Origin: Candidatus Jettenia sp. AMX2
GTDB lineage: Bacteria; Planctomycetota; Brocadiia; Brocadiales; Brocadiaceae
Direction: 5' to 3'
NCBI GenBank assembly: GCA_030583665.1
Contig: CP129469.1
Location: 1,665,043-1,729,042 of the forward strand
Length of the DNA stretch: 64,000 nucleotides
Shown: positions 27,320-35,724 of the stretch, one piece after another
How the letters are laid out: each line of letters begins with the position of its first letter
Position numbering within the stretch: the stretch's first letter is position 1
Translations under genes and position numbers: made by a program
The notes under the pieces: model-generated
The model's input: the letters and a program-made list of their open reading frames with translations, nothing else
What the model was told of the DNA's origin: nothing
The model's database searches: none

Positions 27320-27892
27320 TCATTCGAAATCTTCGAAATCATATATGCGGTATGAGGTATCCTTTGATATGCCATGTTCAATTAGTTTCCATTTATCTTG
27401 CTCTTTTTCGTAGGTTATTTTATATGAATAATCTGCCTGCCTCCCTCTCCACAGAAAGAAATGTGATATGCCTGTCACAAATATATCAAGACGTTTAGCC
27501 TTTGTGTCCACATCCTCAAACATTGCTACGCAGTACTTGTGTGCTTTAGGGGCCATCTCTCCTTTGGCAATAAAGGCATACTGATATTTTTTATCTTCTC
27601 TGTAATCATCGTCTAATCCCGCTACATGTTTCATAATTTCCGGATAATAAACGTCTGGATATCCTTCTCCGGTATCTGCCACTAAAAATATTTTAATAGG
27701 TACTACTATTGGCTTTTCTGACTTATTTCCCAAGGTATAAAACCATATAATATATCTAACCTCCCCTCCGGTTCCTTTGTTATGAATATATGTTACCGGC
27801 GCAGACCATGAAAAATCAAGCGGAGAGGCGCTGGTAACGTGCGACATGCTTAAAAAAACGAATAATCCAACAAGAAGGATCTTTAATCTCAT
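27320..27892 (-). CDS. Exported protein of unknown function
   Basis: This 190-residue protein has a clear signal peptide (MRLKILLVGLFVFLSMSHVTSA, cleavage probably after TSA). The mature part is rich in aromatic and charged residues, with no motif I recognise; it may be a beta-rich periplasmic domain. GGGAG lies 7 bases before the ATG. It starts 4 bases after the stop of the choice-of-anchor-type gene upstream, so the two form an operon and may act together outside the cytoplasm. Its last codons are also found at 24906-24930 as a duplication remnant. Confidence 0.75.
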   Translation of the reverse strand: MRLKILLVGLFVFLSMSHVTSASPLDFSWSAPVTYIHNKGTGGEVRYIIWFYTLGNKSEKPIVVPIKIFLVADTGEGYPDVYYPEIMKHVAGLDDDYREDKKYQYAFIAKGEMAPKAHKYCVAMFEDVDTKAKRLDIFVTGISHFFLWRGRQADYSYKITYEKEQDKWKLIEHGISKDTSYRIYDFEDFE

Positions 27893-27896
27893 AAAA

Positions 27897-28583
27897 TTAC
27901 TCCCTTCTGGTTACCAGGGGTTGTTCTGCCGTTTCTTTTTTAGCTTTTACGATAATAAGCCTGGTTGCTGTATAAATATAATCACCCATAGCTGTACCAT
28001 CGTTATCTGCTTCAACCCCCATTGCATAAAACCTTACAGGATTGGCTACCCAAAAATCCTCGGGCGGAGCTTGCCATTTCACATGCCAGAACTTCTGTTC
28101 CGTTCCCTTCTTCGTGTGGGTTGCATAATGCCCTCCTGCTTCTACCTGTGTATCTTCATCATCTCCTACATCAATAAAGGTTCCTACGGTTCGGTTAAAA
28201 TATCGATCCTGTGCCGCAATCTGAAATCCGTGATAGGCCGTCGCTGTTTTTTTGAAAGAAACCAGGATATCCACAATCTCGCCCGGCTCACAGGTATCCA
28301 CCACAAACAACATAAACTTACCCTTACCGGAATTAATGGGGTATTGATAGTGACATCCTAAGTTACCACAAGTATAATTATCCGGGGCATAATACAGCCT
28401 ACCTTCAGTATCCGCCCCGCTGCCGAGACATCCTAATGGAGCACCATCAGAATTTGCATATAATGGCTGATAAAACATGCCCGATACAAATATACTGAAT
28501 ACACAAAGAATTCCTTTTAATTTTCTCTTTCCATTACAACAGGTTTCTCTCTTTTTTGAGAAAAATGCACATATATTTCTCAT
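27897..28583 (-). CDS. Exported Reeler-like / choice-of-anchor V-type domain protein
   Basis: This 228-residue protein has a long N-terminal signal (positively charged to ~22, hydrophobic ~23-40, ending PLYANS). The mature domain resembles the Reeler-like 'choice-of-anchor V' family: an early CGNLGCH motif, PGEIVDILVSF, YHGFQIAAQD, then WHVKWQAPPE, VRFYAMGVEA and GDYIYTATRLI. The CGNLGCH segment is a CX4CH pattern, common in this family, that could bind haem c in a cytochrome-rich organism. It is followed after 4 bases by the unknown exported protein. Family recognition is by pattern only. Confidence 0.6.
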   Translation of the reverse strand: MRNICAFFSKKRETCCNGKRKLKGILCVFSIFVSGMFYQPLYANSDGAPLGCLGSGADTEGRLYYAPDNYTCGNLGCHYQYPINSGKGKFMLFVVDTCEPGEIVDILVSFKKTATAYHGFQIAAQDRYFNRTVGTFIDVGDDEDTQVEAGGHYATHTKKGTEQKFWHVKWQAPPEDFWVANPVRFYAMGVEADNDGTAMGDYIYTATRLIIVKAKKETAEQPLVTRRE

Positions 28584-28638
28584 GTTTTAATCCTTTTATT
28601 GATCAATACTATATAACTATTGAGCATAATTAAATTTC

Positions 28639-29349
28639 TTACTTGTTTTGTATTCTTTGTATTATTTCGTAAGCCTCTGTTTTCCCAAGTTCCCCCGCCT
28701 TGCTTAAATCCTCTAATGCACTCCTTTCAGCTCCAAGTAAATATTTAGCAGCCCCTCTCCAGGCATACCCATCTGCATTTTTAGGATTAAACTCTATTAC
28801 TTTATTGAAATCCTGTATCGCTCCTGCATAGTCCTGCAAATCATATTTTGCAGACCCTCGCCAAAAGTAGATATCTGCATTTTCAGGTTCAAGTTCTATT
28901 GTTTTATTAAAATCCTGTATTGCTCCTTTGTAGTCAAGTAAAACACATTTAGCACGTCCCCGCCAGGAATATGCACTTGCATCCTTAGGGTCAAGTTCTA
29001 TTACTCTATTAAAATCCTGTATAGCTCCCGTATGGTCATGTAAAGCACCTTTAATGAGTCCTCGCCAGTAGTATGCATTTGCATCTTTAGGATCAAGCTC
29101 TATTGCTTTGTTATAATTCTTTATAGCTCTTGAATAGTCCTGTAAATCATACCTTGTAGACGCGCCTTGCCAGTAAAAGGACTCTGTATCTTTAGAATAA
29201 ATCTCCATAACTTTGCTGTAATTTTGTACTATTCCTGTTAAAGTTTCTTTTGCCTTTTTTAATTTTGTCTCCAGGGAAAATAACAAAAACCCTATAATTG
29301 CCATTAAACCCAAAAAAGCTAGGACTCGTTTTTTAGTTGGATTTTTCAC
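28639..29349 (-). CDS. TPR repeat protein with N-terminal membrane anchor
   Basis: This 236-residue protein has a hydrophobic N-terminal segment (VLAFLGLMAIIGFLLF) and then about five tandem TPR units of ~34 residues, with the theme DYxGAIQDFNKxIELDPKxAxxYxWRGxAK. TPR domains are protein-protein interaction scaffolds. The start is GTG, overlapping the stop of the upstream TPR lipoprotein gene (GTGA), so the two are coupled. The repeats probably face the periplasm. The partner is unknown. Confidence 0.85.
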   Translation of the reverse strand: MKNPTKKRVLAFLGLMAIIGFLLFSLETKLKKAKETLTGIVQNYSKVMEIYSKDTESFYWQGASTRYDLQDYSRAIKNYNKAIELDPKDANAYYWRGLIKGALHDHTGAIQDFNRVIELDPKDASAYSWRGRAKCVLLDYKGAIQDFNKTIELEPENADIYFWRGSAKYDLQDYAGAIQDFNKVIEFNPKNADGYAWRGAAKYLLGAERSALEDLSKAGELGKTEAYEIIQRIQNK

Positions 29350-30050
29350 CGTCTGTTTCCTTCCAATGCCAGTTCTCTTAATATACGATTTTCTTCCTTT
29401 GACTCTTCAGTTCTTCCAAGCACATCATAAATTAAAGAAAGAGCGCTCCGTGCCTTTTCTGATTTCGGGTTTAAACGAACTGCTTTTTTAAGCTCTGTAA
29501 CAGCCTCATCGAACATGCCTCTTTTGAAGTAGGATACACCCAGAAGATAATGTCCCTCTTCCAGATCAGGGTCAATCTCCACGGCCTTTTTACAGGCGGC
29601 AAAAGCCCCTTCATGGTTTTCGAGAAGACTGTAGGTGGCTGCCAGGTAAAGGTACCCCTCTGCCTCTTTCTTATCTTTTTTTGCAGCAAATAAATCTATT
29701 GCCTTTTTATATTCTGAAATTGCTTCCCCGAATCTATTTGTTGCTGCATAAAGAAATGCCAAATTATAGTATGCTTTTGGCTCATTCGGGTTTATTTCAA
29801 TTGCTTTCATGAGTGCTGCTTCAGAATCGTCGATCATACCTTTTCCGTAATAAGCAATCCCTAAATTGAAGCAGGCGTCATAAAGCTCAGGATTCAATTT
29901 TAATGCCTCATGAAATTCTGCAATTGATTCGTCGTATTTTCTTTGATTAAAAAGGAGAAGCCCTCTCCTGTTATGTGAACTTGCCTTATCCTCACATCCT
30001 ACCATAAAAAAACACATCAAGAGGATCAATAGTATTTTTTCTTTTCTCAT
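29346..30050 (-). CDS. TPR repeat lipoprotein
   Basis: I place the start at the ATG at 30050, not the longer frame to 30167, because AGGAAG precedes it and the protein then begins with a lipoprotein signal (MRKEKILLILLMCFFMVGC, Cys at ~19). The longer version would run into the agmatinase gene. The mature protein has about six TPR units (for example AIAEFHEALKLNPELYDACFNLG-type patterns). It is probably attached to the membrane facing the periplasm as an assembly scaffold. Its stop overlaps the start of the next TPR gene. Confidence 0.85.
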   Translation of the reverse strand: MRKEKILLILLMCFFMVGCEDKASSHNRRGLLLFNQRKYDESIAEFHEALKLNPELYDACFNLGIAYYGKGMIDDSEAALMKAIEINPNEPKAYYNLAFLYAATNRFGEAISEYKKAIDLFAAKKDKKEAEGYLYLAATYSLLENHEGAFAACKKAVEIDPDLEEGHYLLGVSYFKRGMFDEAVTELKKAVRLNPKSEKARSALSLIYDVLGRTEESKEENRILRELALEGNRR

Positions 30051-30087
30051 AAACGCTTCCTGTATGGTTGTATAGTTTACTATCGCA

Positions 30088-31014
30088 TTACAATGCAAGG
30101 GTATATTTTTTATAAAAACCGATATTCTTGTAAGCAAGATGAGCAACGAAAAAATTCGGTGCTTCATTTCCAGGATTAGGCTTTAATTCAACAATATCAA
30201 AACCTACAACCTTCCTCTCTTTATATACTTTGCGTAAAAAATCGATCGTCCGGTACCACTCCAAACCGCCAGGAACAGGCGTGCCCGTAGCTGGCATAAG
30301 AGAAACATCAAACCCATCTACATCAAGGGTAATATAAACGTGATCTTCCAGTGTTTCTATTGCCTTCTCATGCCAATCATCATTGTTATAAATATCCCTT
30401 GCATAGAATACAGACACAGTATCTTTGTTTTTTCTGAGAAATTCCTGTTCCTCCCCTGATACTACACGGACACCAAAACTTGTTACCTTACAGTTCAGGT
30501 CATCAACAACCCTCCTTGCTATACAGGCATGGCTATAGGGAGTACCTCCAAATTCCTCCATTAAATCAAGATGTGCATCCAGTTGAAGAATCGATAATTT
30601 TGGGTATTTCTCTTTGTAAGCCTTGATTGTACCGTGTGAAACAGAATGTTCACCACCAATTGTTACAAGAAATTTACCATCCTTCACAATTTCTTTACTC
30701 ACCCTGTAAATTGAGTCAATTACCTTTTTTGGGTCTGTATGAATTTCTTCTACATTCAAAGTCCCCAGGGTAAATATCCCAATTGTATAAATATTTCCCA
30801 ACTCTCCATCATAAGGTTCTACATTAACCGATGCATTAAATACGGCGCAGGGTCCCCATTTGGCCCCTGTCTGATAGGTAGCGGTGCCATCATAAGGCAC
30901 TCCAACAAGAATGACCTTGGAACGTTTATAAGCATCATGTTCATTTTTAAATTTATAGGGAAAAGCACCGAATTGTTGTGAACCCAGTATGTTTTTTTTT
31001 ATCTTATCCAGCAT
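30088..31014 (-). CDS. speB: Agmatinase-like ureohydrolase
   Basis: This 308-residue cytoplasmic enzyme belongs to the arginase/agmatinase family with a dinuclear Mn centre. The metal-binding motifs are all visible: GGEHS (~residue 117), DAHLD (~142-146), the nearby SHACI, and LDVDGFDVSLMPATGTPVPGG (long form starting ~225). The length and the absence of arginase-specific features favour agmatinase (agmatine to putrescine and urea), though other guanidino-hydrolases of the family are possible. GGAGAAGG precedes the ATG. It is separated from the multihaem operon upstream by a strong terminator and has its own leader. Confidence 0.82.
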   Translation of the reverse strand: MLDKIKKNILGSQQFGAFPYKFKNEHDAYKRSKVILVGVPYDGTATYQTGAKWGPCAVFNASVNVEPYDGELGNIYTIGIFTLGTLNVEEIHTDPKKVIDSIYRVSKEIVKDGKFLVTIGGEHSVSHGTIKAYKEKYPKLSILQLDAHLDLMEEFGGTPYSHACIARRVVDDLNCKVTSFGVRVVSGEEQEFLRKNKDTVSVFYARDIYNNDDWHEKAIETLEDHVYITLDVDGFDVSLMPATGTPVPGGLEWYRTIDFLRKVYKERKVVGFDIVELKPNPGNEAPNFFVAHLAYKNIGFYKKYTLAL

Positions 31015-31052
31015 GCCCTTCTCCGGAACCGGTAATGAAAAATTGATAAAAT

Positions 31053-31081
31053 AAAAAAGGCATCATGTCGATGCCTTTTTT
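31053..31081. terminator. Bidirectional-looking intrinsic terminator
   Basis: GGCATC (31059-31064) and GATGCC (31070-31075) form a stem with a 5-base loop, flanked by an A-run on the left and a T-run on the right. On the minus strand it follows the octahaem cytochrome gene by ~36 bases and ends the Rieske/cytochrome b operon. Confidence 0.9.
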
Positions 31082-31116
31082 ATTCTTCTATAATGCCGTA
31101 ATTTCATAACTTTTTA

Positions 31117-32865
31117 CTAATCATCCTGTTGCGACTCACGCCTCTTTTTCCATAAAGCAGCGCCAAACATAATCACGGCCACGATCCCAATAACGCTACC
31201 TACAATACCGGCAATACCTTTTCTCTTCTTTTCTTCAAGCAACTGATGCAGCCTTTGTCCGTGTATCAACGCTTCTGCCTGGCTCTCTAAAATATTAATC
31301 TTCTGATATACCTTTGCGGCACCGTACCACCAGGCAATATCCTGTTGACCATGGGCTACACCTTTGTAAGCGTGCGCCTTATCACCAAACCACATATCGG
31401 CATAGGTGATCTCAATTTCTGAAGGATTGTTCCTCCCTGTGGCAAACAGTCCATGGAGACCGAGGATTGGTCCAATAACCGGCACTCTTCCCGCGTTCGT
31501 TTTGAAGGCTTTATATACAGACTCTCCTAATAATCCAGGCCCAAGGGCATCGGCAAGTAAATCGCCCAGGGGAAAAATATCCCTTTCTTTGATAGGAACT
31601 TCAAATGCATCCCTTGCTACAATATCATCCAAAATCGCCTGTGCCCTGTCCTGCAATCTCCACATTTCAAACATAAAATCGTCTAAATTTTCACGGTACA
31701 ACCGGGCAAACCTTGGGCTATGACAGTTGCTGCATACGGCAATCCATTGTTCTGCCCTCTTTTTGTTTTCCGGAGAATATACATCAAGCCGGTAATTCAA
31801 CGGAGGCAGATTTATACCATGGGGATAATCTTTTAATGATGACTTATATTCTACCCCTTTTGGTGGCACGGTACCCATCCTCCAAACACCTTTTGTTACA
31901 GGATTATGGGCAAACGTCCCGTTACCCTGGTCAAAATGGCAAAACTGGCATGTTGGTGTCCGGTAATCCTTGCCGGGTACGATCTCCGCTAACGGCTTCT
32001 CCCAGTCCCAGTGTTCACCCTCCATATGGTAAATCATTCCCATCTTTGATTCACCGTAAGTTTCAGCATCCGGGTGATCAAAACCCATATGACAGCTCAT
32101 ACAGGCCTCGGGTCTTCTCCCCTCTGCGGCAGCAAACTTATGCCGGGTATGACAGATATTGCACCGGTCTGTTGCATGGCAGAGATCACAGCCAAACTGT
32201 GCTGCCGGATATCCCCTGCGGAACATTTCCGGATACCATGGTGGAATCACATTCGCTGCAAGACCCTCGATATGATTCGGACGGCCTCGTTCAGCTTCGC
32301 TCATGAATTCAACTACTTCTTTCGGATGACATTCTCCACACTTTGCCGGAGTAGGCATAACAAGCTCTTTGTGGTCCTGGCCATGGCAGTCCTGGCAAAG
32401 CACCTGTTTTAATTCTCTTCCAAGCAGCCGCTCTATTTGCTTCGTTTTTTCAGCAATTTTGGGGTTTTTTCTCAGGTTTGCATGGGTGGAATCCTCCCAG
32501 TCGTAAACAAAACCGGGGGTGACTTCTTTATGGCATTCCACGCAATCATTCGGTTTATATTTCTCCAGTAACTGGTCATAATATGTCCCTTCAGGTTTTA
32601 CATAATGCCTGATAGGAAACCAGTACATTTGCAACGGCACCGGTTTATAGATATTCTGCCATGGACCGGCCCCTTTCTCTAATCCGACATTGTCAACAAA
32701 CCAGTCTTTGAGTGTATCGTTCGGATACAGGATGTCATAATATTTTACTGCCTTTTGCTGCATTTCTTTTAATTGAGCATCTGTTTGTGCCTGGACGCTT
32801 CCGGTTTGCCAACACCAAACCAAAGGGGCGGCGAGTAACACCGCACCCACTTTTGACAATTTCAT
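31117..32865 (-). CDS. Octahaem c-type cytochrome, HAO-like, with C-terminal membrane anchor
   Basis: I take the ATG at 32865 (GGAGGAG 7 bases upstream), giving 582 residues with a signal peptide (MKLSKVGAVLLAAPLVWCW...). Eight CxxCH motifs lie between residues ~108 and ~382: CVECH, CQDCH, CGECH, CDLCH, CNICH, CMSCH, CQFCH, CSNCH. Their spacing and the helical C-terminal region (FGDKAHAYKGVAHGQQDIAWW) resemble hydroxylamine oxidoreductase-like proteins. A single helix near the C-terminus (IVGSVIGIVAVIMFGAALW) would anchor it. In anammox bacteria an HAO-like octahaem protein is part of a multi-subunit Rieske/cytochrome b complex, and this gene is the last of such an operon. Whether haem 4 is a P460-type catalytic haem cannot be judged here. 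Confidence 0.88.
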   Translation of the reverse strand: MKLSKVGAVLLAAPLVWCWQTGSVQAQTDAQLKEMQQKAVKYYDILYPNDTLKDWFVDNVGLEKGAGPWQNIYKPVPLQMYWFPIRHYVKPEGTYYDQLLEKYKPNDCVECHKEVTPGFVYDWEDSTHANLRKNPKIAEKTKQIERLLGRELKQVLCQDCHGQDHKELVMPTPAKCGECHPKEVVEFMSEAERGRPNHIEGLAANVIPPWYPEMFRRGYPAAQFGCDLCHATDRCNICHTRHKFAAAEGRRPEACMSCHMGFDHPDAETYGESKMGMIYHMEGEHWDWEKPLAEIVPGKDYRTPTCQFCHFDQGNGTFAHNPVTKGVWRMGTVPPKGVEYKSSLKDYPHGINLPPLNYRLDVYSPENKKRAEQWIAVCSNCHSPRFARLYRENLDDFMFEMWRLQDRAQAILDDIVARDAFEVPIKERDIFPLGDLLADALGPGLLGESVYKAFKTNAGRVPVIGPILGLHGLFATGRNNPSEIEITYADMWFGDKAHAYKGVAHGQQDIAWWYGAAKVYQKINILESQAEALIHGQRLHQLLEEKKRKGIAGIVGSVIGIVAVIMFGAALWKKRRESQQDD

Positions 32866-32953
32866 TATTTGTCTCCTCCCCATAAAGCCAGCGATGTTTG
32901 TTTTAATACCGATCTACTTTAGATAACAATTTCTCGAAAAAACATTTATATTT

Positions 32954-34051
32954 TTAGTGACTTTTTTGTGATAACTCAATTACTGATTCCTTCCCTTTTT
33001 CCACAAAACTGGTTTTATAAGGCGTGGTGTGTTCAGGGTAAAACCATTCATCGGGATCGCCCCTTTCCTTAAAAAACCTCAGCCGCATTTCATGGTTTCG
33101 GGTATGATGGCATGGCCCGCAAACGTTATATGGTGTTCCATATGTCCCGATTTTAGCAATTTTTTGACCTTCCTGCGCCTTCCCCAAATCCATAAAGTAG
33201 CTAAAAATTTCTCCTGCCCCATGGCATGCCTCACAGGTAACCCCTTCTTCCGAATATTTCCCGGTAGCCTCATCATAGCCTGTGGTATGGCATTTAAGGC
33301 AGGATCTCCGGTATTCATCATTTCCGGCAATGTAATCAGGAGCCGATTTTACATGATCAAAGGTCTTAAATTTAATTCTTTGCCACCGTTCAACATGCGG
33401 AGCTGTTAAACCGGTATGGCATTTAAGGCACTTTTTACTTCCGACATAAATAGCCTTATCTCCGGTAATGCTAAATTGCTTAAAATCACCCAATTCAATT
33501 CTTAGATTGGGATCGCCCTCTTCCGGTGTCAATGTTGCCAATTCTTCCCAGAAATCAAACATTACTTCGGCATTAACTATCCTTTGCTGCATTTGTCTCT
33601 TATGATAAAACATGTCTTCATGTGCCCATTCTTCGTCCAGCGCCCTTCCGTTACCTCCATGGCATACGGTGCAGCCATAGACATCAAACGGGAAATTTTT
33701 TACTATACCCGGGTGAGAAGCTTTTAGCTCTTCCTCATCAATATGACAGGTTATGCACCGGTCTACCTTAATACCATTTTGTTGTTTTTCCCAGCTATAT
33801 TCACCTTTCAGAAGGATCTGTTTAATCTCATACGTGGGGTTTCTCATCGCATCGAGCCGCTTCCCCAATATCTCTTTCTCTTTTACTGATTGTGCTGTCT
33901 GATATTCTTCTTCAATTTGTAATGCCTGTTTTTCATAATACTCTTTTTGATACTTTTTCCACTTTGGATTGAATTCGTCATTCATCCACTTTGCTGAGCT
34001 TATAAAAAACGAGGCGCTGAAAACAAAAAAAAGTAATCTTTGTAAACTCAT
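32954..34051 (-). CDS. Hexahaem c-type cytochrome of the Rieske/cytochrome b complex
   Basis: About 365 residues from the ATG at 34051, with an N-terminal hydrophobic segment (LQRLLFFVFSASFFISSA) that is a signal or anchor. Six CxxCH motifs are present: CITCH, CTVCH, CLKCH twice, CEACH and CGPCH. The region between residues ~20 and ~95 is charged and helical. It lies between the cytochrome b C-terminal subunit and the octahaem gene, and would pass electrons from the bc core to or from the octahaem partner outside the cytoplasm. The same set of hexahaem and octahaem subunits is known from anammox complexes. It has no close tie to standard cytochrome c1. Confidence 0.88.
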   Translation of the reverse strand: MSLQRLLFFVFSASFFISSAKWMNDEFNPKWKKYQKEYYEKQALQIEEEYQTAQSVKEKEILGKRLDAMRNPTYEIKQILLKGEYSWEKQQNGIKVDRCITCHIDEEELKASHPGIVKNFPFDVYGCTVCHGGNGRALDEEWAHEDMFYHKRQMQQRIVNAEVMFDFWEELATLTPEEGDPNLRIELGDFKQFSITGDKAIYVGSKKCLKCHTGLTAPHVERWQRIKFKTFDHVKSAPDYIAGNDEYRRSCLKCHTTGYDEATGKYSEEGVTCEACHGAGEIFSYFMDLGKAQEGQKIAKIGTYGTPYNVCGPCHHTRNHEMRLRFFKERGDPDEWFYPEHTTPYKTSFVEKGKESVIELSQKSH

Positions 34052-34114
34052 AATCCAATCCACCATTTAAAAAATACTCAGGGTTAAGTATCTTAAATTT
34101 AAAACTACGACGTT

Positions 34115-34837
34115 TCATATGTTAATCCAGGGTGTTGCAATGATATAACGGACATTAAATGCCAGTCTGAAAATCATTTTAACCACAGTACCTATCATGG
34201 TAAGAAGAAGCCCCATGGTAAGTACATAACGAATAAAACCTATTTTAAGAAAGAAATCTTTCTTTACAATCGCAGGAAGAACCAAGCCAAAAAAATAAAA
34301 ACCAACGATAAAAGCTATTCCTAACGGTAACGGCAGGTTATGTAATGGCGGCGGGGTGGGAAAATCATGCGTCCATACCTCCCAAGGCCAAAAGAATGAC
34401 CAAAAAGGTCCCCGAAGAGCAGTACCGATATAGATTAACACGTACCAGAATATATACCCGCCCACAAAGGTTGTTACCGCAAATTTTCTTTCTTTAAATG
34501 TATAATAACCGTTCCCTTTGGGATTGTTATCCAGATACGGAATAAGGATTAATCCAATGATAATAATGCTGGGAAGTACAACGCCTGCAAACCATGGATC
34601 AAAATAGACCAGCAGTTCCTGCAATCCCAGGAAATACCACGGGGCCTTCGCTGGATTTTCAGCTTCACCGGGATTCGATAATTCCCTCAGTGGAGCATCC
34701 ACAAAATACGAATACACCAATAATGCTACCGTAACAAAAATAGCAGCTAAAAACTCTTTTGCCACCAAGTTTGGCCATGTAAATACCTTGTCATCTTTCA
34801 GTTCCTCTAGTTTTTTGTTTTCCTCCATAACTGCCAT
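34115..34837 (-). CDS. Cytochrome b C-terminal subunit (subunit IV-like)
   Basis: This 240-residue membrane protein is the C-terminal half of a split cytochrome b, like PetD, but with more helices at the end (about five). The quinol-site motif, usually PEWY, reads APWY here within NPAKAPWYFLGLQELL, so the usual Glu is absent. GAGGAG stands 7 bases before the ATG. It follows the N-terminal cytochrome b gene by 58 bases. Together they form the membrane core that oxidises quinol. The motif variant is seen in some bacterial menaquinol-type cytochromes b and may reflect a low-potential quinone. Confidence 0.88.
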   Translation of the reverse strand: MAVMEENKKLEELKDDKVFTWPNLVAKEFLAAIFVTVALLVYSYFVDAPLRELSNPGEAENPAKAPWYFLGLQELLVYFDPWFAGVVLPSIIIIGLILIPYLDNNPKGNGYYTFKERKFAVTTFVGGYIFWYVLIYIGTALRGPFWSFFWPWEVWTHDFPTPPPLHNLPLPLGIAFIVGFYFFGLVLPAIVKKDFFLKIGFIRYVLTMGLLLTMIGTVVKMIFRLAFNVRYIIATPWINI

Positions 34838-34895
34838 GGAAGCACTCCTCAGAAATTTCTCTATGAAACGAAGAATTTACCTATACATTAAAACA

Positions 34896-35666
34896 TTAAA
34901 GCGGACCGGAAATACCGCCATCTTTACGTATTCTCCAAAAATGAACCATCATCAGGGCTGAAGCCATCAGAGGTATCGCTATACAATGCCATACATATGC
35001 CCGAAGCAAGGCAGGAGCCTCAATAACCGTTCCTCCCAGAAGGGCAAACCGGATATCGTTGTCAGGTCGCATGCCGAGAACATAGGCAAACGGTCCTTCA
35101 TGACCTAAAAACGGCGTTGCACGTGCCATATTCGTTCCTACCGTGATGGCCCAGTATCCAAGTTGATCCCAGGGTAACAAATAACCGGTGAAACTCAGCA
35201 GAAACGTAAGCACAAGCAAGATTACCCCGACAACCCAGTTAAATTGTCTTGGCGGCTTATACGAACCTGTCATAAATACCCGGAACATATGGATACTTAC
35301 CGTAATTACCATCGCATGGGCACCCCACCGGTGTGAGTTCCGCAAAAATCTGCCAAATGGTACAACATACATTAAATCTACAATATCCGCATATGCCCGG
35401 TTAACATCAGGTACATAATAGAACATCAGCAATATTCCTGTAATTGTCTCGAAAAGGAATATAAAAAATGTAATACCTCCCATACACCAGGTAAAACGGA
35501 TCTTCGTGGCATGACTTCTTACTTTCGCAGGATGCAGATGTAACCATATATTGCTAATTATCTGAAGAACTCTGTTCCTTGGAGTATCTGCATATCCATG
35601 ACGAAATATTGACCTCCAAATTTCATTTTCCGTAATCTTCTTTTTCAAATCAGACATTAATTTCAT
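34896..35666 (-). CDS. Cytochrome b N-terminal subunit (b6-like)
   Basis: I choose the ATG at 35666 (AAAGGG 7 bases upstream), giving 256 residues. The longer frame overlaps the preceding gene by about 50 bases without support. The protein has four haem-bearing helices. The haem b ligands are visible as two His pairs: one in [18 protein letters not shown] (helix B) and one in [21 protein letters not shown] (helix D). [16 protein letters not shown] is the typical helix C/Qo segment. It forms a split cytochrome b with the next gene, and pairs with the Rieske protein encoded two genes upstream. Confidence 0.92.
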   Translation of the reverse strand: MKLMSDLKKKITENEIWRSIFRHGYADTPRNRVLQIISNIWLHLHPAKVRSHATKIRFTWCMGGITFFIFLFETITGILLMFYYVPDVNRAYADIVDLMYVVPFGRFLRNSHRWGAHAMVITVSIHMFRVFMTGSYKPPRQFNWVVGVILLVLTFLLSFTGYLLPWDQLGYWAITVGTNMARATPFLGHEGPFAYVLGMRPDNDIRFALLGGTVIEAPALLRAYVWHCIAIPLMASALMMVHFWRIRKDGGISGPL

Positions 35667-35724
35667 GTGGGCATCCCTTTCTCCTTTTCTCCTTTTATTT
35701 GGTAATGTTCTTTCATAAATACAA

